A model generated the notes under the pieces. That model did no database searches and was not told the origin of the DNA. It saw only the letters and a program-made list of their open reading frames with translations. A stretch of 64,000 nucleotides of DNA, taken from NCBI RefSeq assembly GCF_030344915.1, contig NZ_CP128233.1, positions 1,922,001 through 1,986,000 of the forward strand. The letters are read 5' to 3'. Both the position numbers and the translations under genes were made by a program. This document shows positions 1 to 12,489 of the stretch, in pieces. Source of the stretch: Neopusillimonas aromaticivorans (GTDB taxonomy: Bacteria > Pseudomonadota > Gammaproteobacteria > Burkholderiales > Burkholderiaceae_B). Within the stretch, counting starts at the first letter, position 1; every line of letters starts with the position of its first letter.

Positions 1-19
1 TTTAATTCACAGTATTCTA

Positions 20-48
20 TAGGTTAATTAAGGCTCGCTCGCTATACT
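20..48 (+). promoter_or_regulatory. possible promoter of the oxygenase operon
   Basis: A TATACT hexamer at 43-48 lies about 40 bases before the first start codon, with a poor -35 candidate (TAGGTT, 20-25) 17 bases upstream. The surrounding 60 bases are AT-rich compared with the genes. No convincing LysR-type or MarR-type operator could be identified, and the upstream regulator would be outside the window. Confidence 0.25.
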
Positions 49-87
49 CCATTTACATTACAGAATTCGAAAACAGCGAGACGAATC

Positions 88-1072
88 ATGGAGTTGTCTA
101 TCCAGCCTTTGGGCCGGACTTTGTCTGCCGAGCCCGGCGCCAACCTGCTTGAAGTGCTTCAGGCCAACCAGATTCCGGTGTCATACAGTTGTATGGCGGG
201 GCGGTGTGGTACCTGTCGCTGCAAAGTGCTCAAAGGCCAAGTGCTTGAGTCCGGCCTCGAAACCACGTTGACCAATCCGCATGCCGACAACTATGTTCTG
301 GCTTGCATGAGTACACTGACCGAGCCCTGCACGATTGAAATTCCAGAACCTGATGAGGTCGTCACTCATCCGGCGCGCATTATCAAGGCCACCGTGGTGT
401 CGGTTGACGATGCCACGCACGATATCAAACGCATTGTCATGAAGCCGGCCAAGCCGCTGGAGTTCTCGCCCGGCCAATACGCTACCCTGCAGTTCACACG
501 CGACCATATCCGGCCCTATTCCATGGCCGGCCTGCATACCGATGAACACCTTGAGTTTCATGTGCGTCTGGTGCCCGAAGGGCGGGTCAGCGGTTACATC
601 GCCGAGACGCTCAAGCCCGGTGACAGCGTCAGGGTTACGGGTCCTTTGGGTACGGCGTATTTGCGCCGCAAGCATGAAGGGCCGATATTGTGCATTGCAG
701 GGGGTACGGGCCTGGCGCCTGTGCTGTCGATCATTCGTGGTGCGCTCGAGGGGGCATGACGAATCCGGTTCATGTGTATTTCGGGGTTCGTTCCAAAGAC
801 GATGTGTATGGTCTTGAAGCGTTGCAGGCGCTGCAGGCCCGTTTCCCAATCTTGAGGTTCATGTGGTGGTCACGGTGGGCGAGGCCGCTCCGGGGCAGCG
901 CAGCGGTTTGGTTACCGATGCCGTTGAGGCAGACTGGCCTTCACTGGACGGTTTCCGCGTTTATTTATGTGGTTCCCCACCGATGGTGGATGCCGCAACC
1001 CTTCTGGTAACTCGTAAAGGTGTGCCGGCAGACCATGTGTATGCCGACGCGTTTTATGCCAGTGCCAGCTGA
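88..1072 (+). CDS. nagAa: ferredoxin-NAD(P)H reductase of an aromatic-ring oxygenase (NagAa-like), two frameshifts
   Basis: Electron-transfer component that passes electrons from NAD(P)H through FAD and a plant-type [2Fe-2S] centre to the Rieske ferredoxin. The N-terminal ferredoxin domain has cysteines 35, 40, 43 and 73 (CMAGRCGTC motif). The FAD-binding RPYSMAG motif is at 142-148 and the nucleotide-binding GGTGLAP motif near 204-210. As given, the frame breaks at the G run 750-754 and at the C run 845-847. Adding one base at each gives a continuous protein of 328 residues, the length I recall for NagAa and NdoR reductases. It is first in an operon with the oxygenase subunits and ferredoxin. 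The specific gene name depends on that order. Confidence 0.8.
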
Positions 1073-1099
1073 CCGATATTGATTTGCAAGGAGAGGATG

Positions 1100-2361
1100 A
1101 TGAGCACTAGCGCTGACAGTTTCCCCCGCGACCCGCAGTGGGAGGGGATGGCACCAGTCGGATCCCGTTCTGGGTTTATACCGATAACGATATTTACAAG
1201 AAAGAACTTGAACGCCTGTTCTACAAAAACCATTGGTGTTATGTAGGGCTTGAGGCCGAGGTGCCCAATCCGGGTGATTTCAAGCGCACTTTCATTGGCG
1301 AACGCTCGGTCATCATGACGCGTGATGCCGAGGGTGGCATCAATGTGGTGGAAAACGTCTGTGCTCACCGGGGCATGCAGTTTGTACGCGAACGTACCGG
1401 CAATACCAAAGAGCTGGTTTGTGCATATCATCAATGGAATTACAGCCTGAAAGGTGACCTGCAGGGCGTTCCGTTTTTGCGGGGTGTCAAAAAAGACGGC
1501 CAGGTTCATGGTGGTATGCCCAAAGACTTCAAGACCAAAGAGCATGGTTTGACCAAACTGAAGGTTGCCACGCGCGGGGGCGTTGTTTTTGCATCGTTCG
1601 ACCATGATGTTGTGCCGTTTGAAGAGTTTCTGGGCCCTGAAATCCTCCAGTACTTTGATCGCCTGTTCAATGGCCGCAAGCTGCATATTCTGGGCTATAA
1701 CCGCCAGCGTATTCCGGGTAACTGGAAGCTTATGCAGGAAAACATCAAAGACCCTTACCATCCGGGCTTGTTGCACACCTGGTTCGTAACTTACGGTCTG
1801 TGGCGCGCCGACAATAAATCAGCATTGCGCATGGACGAACACAATCGCCACGCGGCCATGATTTCCACGCGTGGCAACGCCGGTGCCAAGAATGAAGTCA
1901 CGCAGGGTGTCACATCATTCAAAGAAGGGATGCAGGTCCAGGACAAGCGTTTGCTGGACATCGTCCATGAAGACTGGTGGGGTGAGCCCACCGCAGTCAT
2001 GATGACGGTATTTCCCAGTGTCATTTTCCAGCAGCAGGTCAACAGCGTTTCAACCCGCCACATTCAGCCCAATGATGAGGGCTCGTTCGATTTCGTCTGG
2101 ACGCATTTCGGTTTCGACGATGACACGGAAGAAATGACAAAGCGTCGGCTCATCCAGGCCAACCTGTTTGGTCCGGCCGGCTTTGTGTCGGCTGACGATG
2201 GTGAAGTCATCGAATTCTCGCAGTATGGTTTCGAGCAAAAGCCCTGGCATCGGGCTGTCGCAGAACTGGGTGGCTACGAAGTTGAAAATACCGAACACAT
2301 GGTGACCGAAACGCTCATTCGCGGCATGTACGAGTACTGGCGCAAACAGTTGGAGATCTGA
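1100..2361 (+). CDS. nagG: salicylate 5-hydroxylase-type oxygenase, large subunit (Rieske, NagG-like), one frameshift
   Basis: Catalytic subunit of a Rieske non-haem iron oxygenase, probably hydroxylating salicylate to gentisate. The Rieske cluster ligands are Cys88/His90 and Cys108/His111 (CAHRG and CAYHQW). The mononuclear iron site is the D-x2-H-x4-H element at 218-226 (KDPYHPGLLH). One G is missing in the run 1144-1147; restoring it joins the N-terminal ~16 residues to the main frame and gives about 420 residues. ATG codons occur at 1097 and 1100; the second sits better behind the AAGGAGAGG ribosome site at 1088-1096. Substrate is inferred from subunit order (reductase, large, small, ferredoxin); other benzoate-type substrates remain possible. 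Confidence 0.78.
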
Positions 2362-2363
2362 AC

Positions 2364-2837
2364 ATGATTGACGTTCAAGCTTATATGAACCTGAACAAAC
2401 TGTATGCTGACTACGTCGCTGCAGTCGATTCCAAAGACTGGTCCGCCTGGACCGAACTGTTTGCTGACGATTGCGAATACAAGGTCCAGCCGCGGGAGAA
2501 TTTCGAACGGGGCTTCCCTTTGTCGACGCTGTGGTTGCTGAGCAAGAACATGCTCAAAGACCGTGCCTACGGTATTCAGGAAACATTGTTCCACGATCCG
2601 TACTATCAGCGCCATGTGGTTGGTGCGCCGCGTATTCTCGGCTTCGAGAATGGTGTCATACAGTCTGAGGCCAACTATGCGGTGTTTCGTACAAAGTATG
2701 ATGGTGAATCAACCGTGTTCAATGTTGGCCGCTACCTGGACAAGGTCATTGCCACTGAAGACGGCCTTAAATTCAAAGAGCGTTTCTGTATCTATGATTC
2801 AGAGATGATCCCTAACTCAATTATTTATCCTATCTAG
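2364..2837 (+). CDS. nagH: salicylate 5-hydroxylase-type oxygenase, small subunit (NagH-like)
   Basis: Beta subunit of the ring-hydroxylating oxygenase, 157 residues, the usual size for this family. It has the early aromatic/acidic pattern of the fold (YADYVAAVDSKDWSAWTELF at about 14-33), which resembles SnoaL/NTF2-type cones. It has no metal site and is expected to support the alpha-subunit hexamer. It starts 2 bases after the large-subunit stop, so translation is probably coupled. The frame is intact. Assignment rests on position directly after the Rieske alpha subunit and on length and composition. Confidence 0.78.
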   Translation: MIDVQAYMNLNKLYADYVAAVDSKDWSAWTELFADDCEYKVQPRENFERGFPLSTLWLLSKNMLKDRAYGIQETLFHDPYYQRHVVGAPRILGFENGVIQSEANYAVFRTKYDGESTVFNVGRYLDKVIATEDGLKFKERFCIYDSEMIPNSIIYPI

Positions 2838-2845
2838 AGGCCGTT

Positions 2846-3157
2846 ATGACGCAATGGGTTGATGTGCTGGCTGCTGATGATGTGCCCGATGATGATGTGG
2901 TCGGCGTTCAGGCAGGTGGCCGTGATCTTGCCATCTATGGTGTAGAAGGCAATGTGTTCGCTACAGACAATATCTGCAGTCACGGCAATGCGAGGTTGTG
3001 TGACGGCTTTCTTGAAGACTTTGAAATCGAATGCCCGTTACACCAGGGGCGTTTTGATATTCGCAACGGCAAAGCCATGTGCGAGCCCCTGACGGAAGAC
3101 ATCCGCGCCTATCCTGTCAAGATAGAAAACGGGCGGGTCTGGGTCGAGCTCGAATGA
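2846..3157 (+). CDS. nagAb: Rieske-type [2Fe-2S] ferredoxin (NagAb-like)
   Basis: Small soluble electron carrier of 103 residues between the reductase and the terminal oxygenase. Rieske ligands are Cys44/His46 (CSHG) and Cys63/His66 (CPLHQG), spaced as in naphthalene and biphenyl dioxygenase ferredoxins. It begins 8 bases after the small-subunit gene with an AGAGG ribosome site. It closes the four-gene operon: no second oxygenase pair (NagAc/NagAd) and no ring-cleavage gene follow before the terminator region. The frame is intact. Confidence 0.85.
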   Translation: MTQWVDVLAADDVPDDDVVGVQAGGRDLAIYGVEGNVFATDNICSHGNARLCDGFLEDFEIECPLHQGRFDIRNGKAMCEPLTEDIRAYPVKIENGRVWVELE

Positions 3158-3294
3158 TCCGGCTGCGCGGGCCCATGGTTGTTGAACGCAGGGGCGTGCT
3201 GATCGCATATTAAAAACCCCCAGGCACGGGGGCGCTGTCTTCGGTGCGGGCCAGTACACCAGACACGGGTGACAAGCGCAACGGTTTTAAAATG

Positions 3295-3340
3295 AAAAAG
3301 CACAAGGGCGAAGCGGCTGAAACCGCTTCGCCCTTTGTGT
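3295..3340. terminator. hairpin terminator between convergent operons
   Basis: Inverted repeat with left arm 3301-3316 (core AAGGGCGAAGCGG) and right arm 3323-3339 and a 6-base loop. On the minus strand the stem is followed by GTGCTTTTTC, which fits termination of the minus-strand gene at 3372-3619. On the plus strand it is followed by TTTGTGTTT, so it may also end the oxygenase operon. Confidence 0.7.
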
Positions 3341-3371
3341 TTGCGAGGGTGGTACTGCACTGTCGTGGCGG

Positions 3372-3619
3372 TCAGCCTTTCTTGGCAACCTTGCCGTAAA
3401 TAAACAGCACAATCACGGCCCCGATGATAGAGCCGATCCAGCCAGCGCCCTGGCCTGCAGCATAAAGCCCAGTGCGGCTCCCAGGTAGCCTGCCACAATC
3501 GAACCAGCTATACCCAAGATGATTGTCATGATGATGCCCAGCTTCTGGTCGCCAGGCATGATGGCGCGGGCGAGAAGGCCCACGATAAAGCCAACCACAA
3601 TCATGCTGATGATGCCCAT
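3372..3619 (-). CDS. GlsB/YeaQ/YmgE family small membrane protein, one frameshift
   Basis: Small, very hydrophobic protein of the transglycosylase-associated (GlsB/YeaQ/YmgE) stress family, about 82 residues after repair. Three membrane segments can be seen: MIVVGFIVGLLARAIMPG at the N-terminus, IIMTIILGIAGSIVAGYLG in the middle and IGSIIGAVIVLFIYG at the C-terminus. The -A-R-x-x-M-P-G- loop after the first segment is typical. One base is missing in the A run 3464-3466 (T on the coding strand). Start chosen at 3619 (MGIISM). Function is not established; family members are associated with envelope stress. It is a single-gene unit facing the hairpin at 3301-3339. Confidence 0.75.
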
Positions 3620-4183
3620 ATCTATACTCCGAAAGTTGTAGGTCCCGATAGCGTAAGGGCGGTAGCACTGATTAGTCCAGATCAATGTTGCCGTATCGAT
3701 GCGCGTGTTGATGGGTATGTTGAGTTCAGTGCGTGTTGGGTGCATGGTTGGTTGGATAAATGCAGATTGGTTTATTGAACAACCGAGACCTGACTTAAAT
3801 AGGCCAGGTCAGATTGTTATGTATCCATGTCTTGTGCACCCCTATATATGGGTAGGCCTGCATATAAGGCATGTCTATAAGGACGGACGCATAGTCGTCA
3901 TGCGTCATGCATCATGGATATATTGGGGTTGCAGTTACAGCAGCGGTTGGGATTATCCAGCGTGCTGAACTGTCCAAGTATCAGTGTGCTGCCTGGAAGT
4001 GGTCTGGCCAGCATAAAAAAGTTAGTGCTTCTGCGGCGAGGTCGTCCCGGGTTGAATTTATTTCTGGTTAAGTTGAAATAATTAATATAAACAGATAGTT
4101 AAGCTTTTCAACCAGCTTGTTCATCCATCAATCAGGTTGTCTGTTCTGAAATTATTTTCACGATTTTTGAATATTTTTGTGTT
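3620..4183. other. gene-free AT-rich spacer before the rRNA operon
   Basis: No convincing coding sequence. The stretch is markedly richer in A and T than the flanking genes. It holds a small inverted repeat, GACCTG (3787-3792) with CAGGTC (3805-3810), and many stop codons in all frames. Presumably it holds the promoter of the GlsB-like gene near 3620-3700 and upstream activating DNA for the rRNA operon. Confidence 0.5.
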
Positions 4184-4188
4184 TTGAC

Positions 4189-4218
4189 TTGCACGGCGTA
4201 AAAAACTCGTGCTATAGT
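4189..4218 (+). promoter_or_regulatory. candidate distal rRNA-operon promoter
   Basis: TTGCAC at 4189-4194 and TATAGT at 4213-4218 with an 18-base spacer, preceded by an A/T-rich block (4146-4180) like an UP element. It lies about 670 bases before the mature 16S end. A perfect palindrome, TTTGTTT-C-AAACAAA, is found downstream at 4312-4326. Confidence 0.4.
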
Positions 4219-4538
4219 TCGGCCTCTTTGCAGCACAACACCTTCGGGTTAACCCTTAAGCGGGTCGAAACGAAGTCCGGTTTACCGGGTAGTTCAGGTT
4301 TGTTAAACGCGTTTGTTTCAAACAAATTAACGTCAGGCAAATGTGTTCTAATGGTGTTGTGAGGTAAAGCGAAGCGGGACGATGCAGTGTGCTTTTTCGT
4401 CGCAGCGCAGTTGGCCGGTTCAGGCGGTTCTGGTTTCAGAATAGTTTGGATGCTGGGTTCAGCGGCGTAGTCAGCGGGTTTTGAGGTTTCGAAAGTTTTT
4501 GAGGTTTGAAAAATTTTTGAAAAAATCTTCAAAACGAG

Positions 4539-4567
4539 TTGACAGCGATAAAAAACTGGTTCATAAT
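4539..4567 (+). promoter_or_regulatory. strong proximal rRNA-operon promoter
   Basis: Consensus TTGACA at 4539-4544, exactly 17 bases of spacer, and CATAAT at 4562-4567. The 40 bases upstream are runs of A and T (4500-4535), as expected for an UP element that binds the RNA polymerase alpha subunit. It lies about 320 bases before the 16S gene and is the best promoter match in the window. Confidence 0.8.
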
Positions 4568-4668
4568 CTCGTTTCTTCGCTGATCAAACAGATCAACGAA
4601 ACGCAGCAAGGCAGCGCCAAGTGCGGTAGGTTAAATTCTACTGTGTTTGTGAAGACGCCGGTTGCAAC

Positions 4669-4680
4669 TGCTCTTTAACA
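4669..4680 (+). promoter_or_regulatory. boxA antitermination element in the 16S leader
   Basis: TGCTCTTTAACA matches the bacterial rRNA boxA that recruits NusB/NusE for antitermination. It lies directly before the 16S processing stem. Confidence 0.8.
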
Positions 4681-4683
4681 ATT

Positions 4684-4708
4684 AAACAACCGATAAGTGT
4701 GGGCGCTT
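4684..4708 (+). other. 5' arm of the 16S precursor processing stem
   Basis: The 25 bases from AAACAACCGATAAG to GGGCGCTT are almost perfectly complementary to 6452-6476 downstream of 16S (two G-U pairs or mismatches). Such stems loop out 16S and are cut by RNase III. Confidence 0.75.
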
Positions 4709-4885
4709 GAGTTAACTGCATTGGCCAACACCCTTCTCACGAAGGGGCTAAAGCAATACACATTCAAGTGCTCGCACAAGAAACAAGTCAAGCCTGATTT
4801 TTAATCAGAGCTCTGTTTGTTTCTTTGAGTACAGCGACGTATGACCTGACCTTTCGGGGTTAAGGAAAATACGATTTACAGGTTT

Positions 4886-6420
<1,535 letters not shown>

Positions 6421-6451
6421 AGAGCACGTCTGGTTTGGTGTAGTTGATATT

Positions 6452-6476
6452 AAGCGTCCACGCTTATCGGTTGTTT
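6452..6476 (+). other. 3' arm of the 16S precursor processing stem
   Basis: AAGCGTCCACGCTTATCGG and the following TTGTTT pair with the leader arm at 4684-4708. The two arms enclose the 16S gene. Confidence 0.75.
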
Positions 6477-6540
6477 GAAAGTGCAGTCGGCATGGGTTGT
6501 AGTTCAGGCTACAGCAGTGCACCCATCGGGTTAAGGCCAA

Positions 6541-6617
6541 GGGTCAGTAGCTCAGTCGGTTAGAGCACCGTCTTGATAAGGCGGGGGTCGTTGGTTCGAT
6601 TCCAACTTGACCCACCA
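6541..6617 (+). tRNA. ileT: tRNA-Ile (anticodon GAT)
   Basis: 77-base tRNA in the 16S-23S spacer with an encoded CCA end. The acceptor stem GGGTCAG pairs with TTGACCC, the D-loop is CTCAGTCGGTTAGAG, the anticodon GAT is at 6575-6577, and the T-loop GTTCGAT is intact. Ile-Ala order is standard for betaproteobacterial rRNA operons. Confidence 0.96.
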
Positions 6618-6631
6618 TAGTTTTACGAGAA

Positions 6632-6706
6632 GGGGATTAGCTCAGCTGGGAGAGCACCTGCTTTGCAAGCAGGGGGTCGTCGGTTCGATCCCGTCATCCT
6701 CCACCA
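6632..6706 (+). tRNA. alaT: tRNA-Ala (anticodon TGC), one G missing in the acceptor stem
   Basis: 75 bases with the CCA end encoded and anticodon TGC at 6664-6666. The 3' acceptor strand ATCCTCC requires a 5' strand GGGGGAT, including the G3-U70 alanine identity pair. The sequence has only four Gs (6632-6635), which leaves the lower stem mispaired. Adding one G gives the normal 76-base tRNA. I read this as a one-base loss in the sequence, not a defective tRNA. Confidence 0.93.
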
Positions 6707-7167
6707 AAATCTCTGAACTTGATTCAAGTGATTGAGCAAGTTGAGGGTTAGGGTAGTTCGGTGAAGTGGTCTTGGGGTGTGCTGTGGAAGTGGTGCGGTA
6801 GTCAGTAAATTCATGCCAGGCTAACGAAGAGCATCTTGAAGTGTTGTATAATTCAGGGTTCTGTTCGTTAGCTTACCGATAGGTAAGTTATCGGCTGTAA
6901 ATCGTTCTTTAACAATCAGGAAGAAGCAACAACACAATGAAGTAGTTATGGTGAGTTGCAGCATAGCAAATCCGTGAGTTGATTTTTAATCAATTCGCTA
7001 CGGGTCTGTCAATGGTGTAACCCGCGATAAGTACGGGTTGTGATTGCATTAAACAATTTAGTTCAAGTAGTTCTCAAATCCAGTCATTCATGGCTGGGCC
7101 TTAAGAATGATGAACGGCACAAACACGCAAACTCAAGTTAGAGACCTATAGCGTGCAACGTTATAGG
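6707..7167. other. tRNA-Ala to 23S internal transcribed spacer
   Basis: No gene. Contains a second boxA (6903-6914), the 5' arm of a 23S processing stem (GGAAGAAGCAAC, 6919-6930, complementary to 10201-10212), and just before 23S the arm GTTATAGGATCAAG (7160-7173), which pairs with 10043-10056. Confidence 0.7.
6903..6914 (+). promoter_or_regulatory. spacer boxA antitermination element
   Basis: CGTTCTTTAACA, a near copy of the leader boxA, placed before 23S as in most rRNA operons. Confidence 0.7.
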
Positions 7168-10050
<2,883 letters not shown>

Positions 10051-10265
10051 TATAACCTTGCAGGTTAACGTGATTCAAGTGCCGTTCAAACAAATTGAAA
10101 GTCTGCCCTAACCCGGCAGCAACAGCACCGCTAAACAACGCAACCCAACACTGCAAAACATAAGTACTCACCATCGTGTGTGATGCATCACGCACCACAC
10201 GTTGCTTCTTCCACGATTGGCCCAGGTTGGCCTAAGCAGTTCACCAGCCCAGGCAACAAGTTACG
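10051..10265. other. 23S-5S spacer with processing stem arm
   Basis: No gene. GTTGCTTCTTCC at 10201-10212 is the exact complement of 6919-6930 and closes the 23S precursor loop. A GTGTGTGATGCATCACGCAC inverted repeat lies at about 10175-10194. Confidence 0.65.
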
Positions 10266-10379
10266 CTTGACGACCATAGCGAGGTGGTCCCACCCCTTCC
10301 CATCCCGAACAGGACCGTGAAACACCTCTGCGCCGATGATAGTTGATTAACGTCTGTGAAAGTAGGTCATCGTCAGGCT
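10266..10379 (+). rRNA. rrf: 5S ribosomal RNA
   Basis: About 114 bases, from GCTTGACGACCATAGCGAGG to GTCATCGTCAGGCT, with the complementary ends that form helix 1. The conserved CCCATCCCGAACAGGACCGT loop is present. It completes the operon and is followed directly by a strong terminator. Confidence 0.95.
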
Positions 10380-10387
10380 TTTATACC

Positions 10388-10422
10388 AAAACGCCCCGCA
10401 ACTCTTCGTTGCGGGGCGTTTT
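10388..10422 (+). terminator. rho-independent terminator of the rRNA operon
   Basis: Perfect stem AAAACGCCCCGCAA / TTGCGGGGCGTTTT with a 7-base loop (CTCTTCG), 14 base pairs and ending in TTTT. It lies 9 bases after 5S. Confidence 0.93.
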
Positions 10423-10539
10423 ACTTTGGAAAACAACATAGACAACTGCCCAGCGCCAACCCAGCGTACGGTGCATCACGCTAAGCCGGGCATTGGCTGT
10501 TGATGCGATGGATTCTCATGGCAACGGTGTCTTAGCGCT

Positions 10540-11456
10540 ATGGCAATAACCTCTTTAGATACCACTCCGCTGCCCGTGCGTCAGGGCGTCGCGCCCAGCC
10601 GTGTGCATCTGCCTCAGGGCCCTTGGCCAACCCTGATCGATTTCCTGATCGAACGATTTCCGTTCACCGCACCACAGGTGATTCGGGAGCGGCTGGCTCG
10701 CGGTGAGATTGTCGATCAGGACGGAGTTTCGCAAACAGCTGACACCACCTATCAACCCAATCAATGGCTTTGGTACTATCGTGAGGTACCTGATGAAGCC
10801 ATCGTTCCTTTCGAAATTGATATCCTGTACCGCGACGAGCGGATACTGGTGATCGATAAACCCCATTTTCTGGCCAGTATTCCTGGTGGGCGCTATTTGC
10901 GGGAAACAGCGCTGACGCGTCTTCGTCAACAGCCAGGGTTAACCCAGCTGAGTCCGGCACACCGACTGGATCGTGAGACTGCCGGTGTCATGCTGTTGAC
11001 GCTTGACCCTTCGTGTCGTGGTGCGTACCAGTCACTGTTTCAGTCGCGCGAAGTCCAGAAGATTTATGAGGCCGTTGCGCCCTGGCGCGACGGGCTTGAG
11101 TTTCCACGTATGCATGAAAGTTGCCTGGCCCCTAAGGCCACGCATTTCACCATGCAGGAAGTACCGGGTGAACCTAACAGCCGAACTCTGATCGAGTTGC
11201 TTCGCCGCATGGGTGATCTGGCGCTTTATCAGTTGTCTCCTGTGACAGGTCGAAAACACCAATTACGGGTCCACTTGAGTTCGCTGGGTATACCGATCTG
11301 CAATGACCTTTTTACCCGGAACTGCAGCCGTCAGCGTCATTTGACAATTTTGACCGGCCGTTGCAGTTGCTGGCACGACGCATCTCATTTACTGATCCCT
11401 ACACAGGGCAAGAGCGTGTGTTCGAAAGCCGGCGAACGCTGGCAATGGCGCTGTAA
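10540..11456 (+). CDS. RluA-family RNA pseudouridine synthase, one frameshift near the C-terminus
   Basis: Converts a uridine in rRNA or tRNA to pseudouridine. The catalytic motif HRLDRETAG is at 141-149 with Asp144 as the nucleophile. The later QLSPVTGRKHQLRVHL motif of the RluA/RsuA fold is intact, and an S4-like segment lies around 30-70. One T is missing in the run 11309-11313; restoring it gives the normal ending (...YPELQPSASFDNFDRPLQLL..., then ...RTLAMAL) and about 305 residues. Which RNA position it modifies cannot be told from the sequence. It is a single gene just after the rRNA terminator, with no clear ribosome site before its ATG. Confidence 0.85.
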
Positions 11457-11601
11457 TTTATCGTTAAGGTGCTCGTTGGGACGCACCATGGTATGCCAGG
11501 TGAGCGCCTGCCAAGTATAGACGCGTCGCCCTTGGCTCTCATTCTTGCCGCATCGTATGCCACAATTGATGCTGTATTCAACATTCCGGTAAATCGCAGC
11601 A

Positions 11602-12297
11602 ATGTCCGATTCCATGAAACAGCGCCTCGAGCATATACGCACCCGCATCCAGCAAGCGTGCGCGCGCGCAGGACGGGACCCAGCAACCGTTAATTTACTG
11701 GCCGTCAGTAAAACATTTGGTCCGGACGCCATTCGTGAAGCGGCCGGATTGGGGTTGGTTCAGTTTGGCGAGAATCGCATGCAGGAAGTCCGTGAAAAGG
11801 TTCCTCAGCTTGAGGACCTGGCCTTGCGCTGGGTGCTGATCGGTCATTTGCAAACCAACAAGGCCAAAGATGCAGTACGCTGGGTCAACGAAGTGCAATC
11901 GCTTGACCGTGAGTCACTGGCCGAGACACTGCATCGACGTTTGGCAGACGATGGGCGAAGTATCGACGTTTTGGTCCAGGTTAAAACGTCACCAGAGCCT
12001 TCGAAGTTTGGCCTTGAACCGGGTGAGCTGTTGCCTTTCCTTAACGTACTTCAAAACTATCCAACGCTGAAGGTTAAAGGTTTGATGACGCTAGCCATTA
12101 ATTCTGATGATGAAGCGGCGGTACGTGCGTGTTTTAGCCAGCTGCGTCAGTTGCGCGACCAGGCGCAGGCGGCCGGCTATACCGGTGTTCAACGCCTGTC
12201 GATGGGAATGACCAGTGACTTTGAGTGGGCGATCGAAGAGGGGGCAACCGATATCCGGATTGGTTCTGCGTTGTTTGGCAGCCGCAGTTACGCTTGA
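11602..12297 (+). CDS. yggS: YggS/PLPBP family pyridoxal-phosphate homeostasis protein
   Basis: Single-domain alanine-racemase-fold protein of 231 residues that binds pyridoxal 5'-phosphate without known enzymatic activity and buffers the cofactor and amino-acid pools. The PLP lysine is in LLAVSKT (residue 36). The family motifs FGENRMQE, WVLIGHLQTNK, SMGMTSDFEWAI and IRIGSALFG are all present. The start at 11602 (MSDSMKQRL) gives the usual N-terminus. It stands alone in its transcription unit here: in many proteobacteria it precedes proC, which is not seen. The frame is intact. Confidence 0.93.
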   Translation: MSDSMKQRLEHIRTRIQQACARAGRDPATVNLLAVSKTFGPDAIREAAGLGLVQFGENRMQEVREKVPQLEDLALRWVLIGHLQTNKAKDAVRWVNEVQSLDRESLAETLHRRLADDGRSIDVLVQVKTSPEPSKFGLEPGELLPFLNVLQNYPTLKVKGLMTLAINSDDEAAVRACFSQLRQLRDQAQAAGYTGVQRLSMGMTSDFEWAIEEGATDIRIGSALFGSRSYA

Positions 12298-12489
12298 CCT
12301 CTGTTTGAATGGGCAACCGCATCAGGCGTGTTCATTCAACGTTCTATTCGCATGACGTTATTTCCGCACGTTGCTGTTAAGCATGACCCATTGTGTTGTT
12401 GTAATCCAGGCCGGATATTACGGTAATACGCCTTTCGGCTCGGCTTTGCCGGGACGGGCTCAACGCCCTGTAGCTCTCTCGAGGTTTTT

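Noticed and set aside
88..1072. Reading the oxygenase reductase as a pseudogene
   Set aside because: Restoring one base in each of two runs gives exactly the 328 residues I recall for the family with all cofactor motifs, and identical one-base losses affect essential genes across the window.
3205..3235. CCCCC-AGGCAC-GGGGG hairpin after the ferredoxin gene
   Set aside because: Only a five-pair stem, no following T run; the hairpin at 3301-3339 is a better terminator.
4177..4362. Small open frame of 61 codons in the rRNA leader
   Set aside because: No ribosome site, overlaps the promoter candidate, no recognisable domain.
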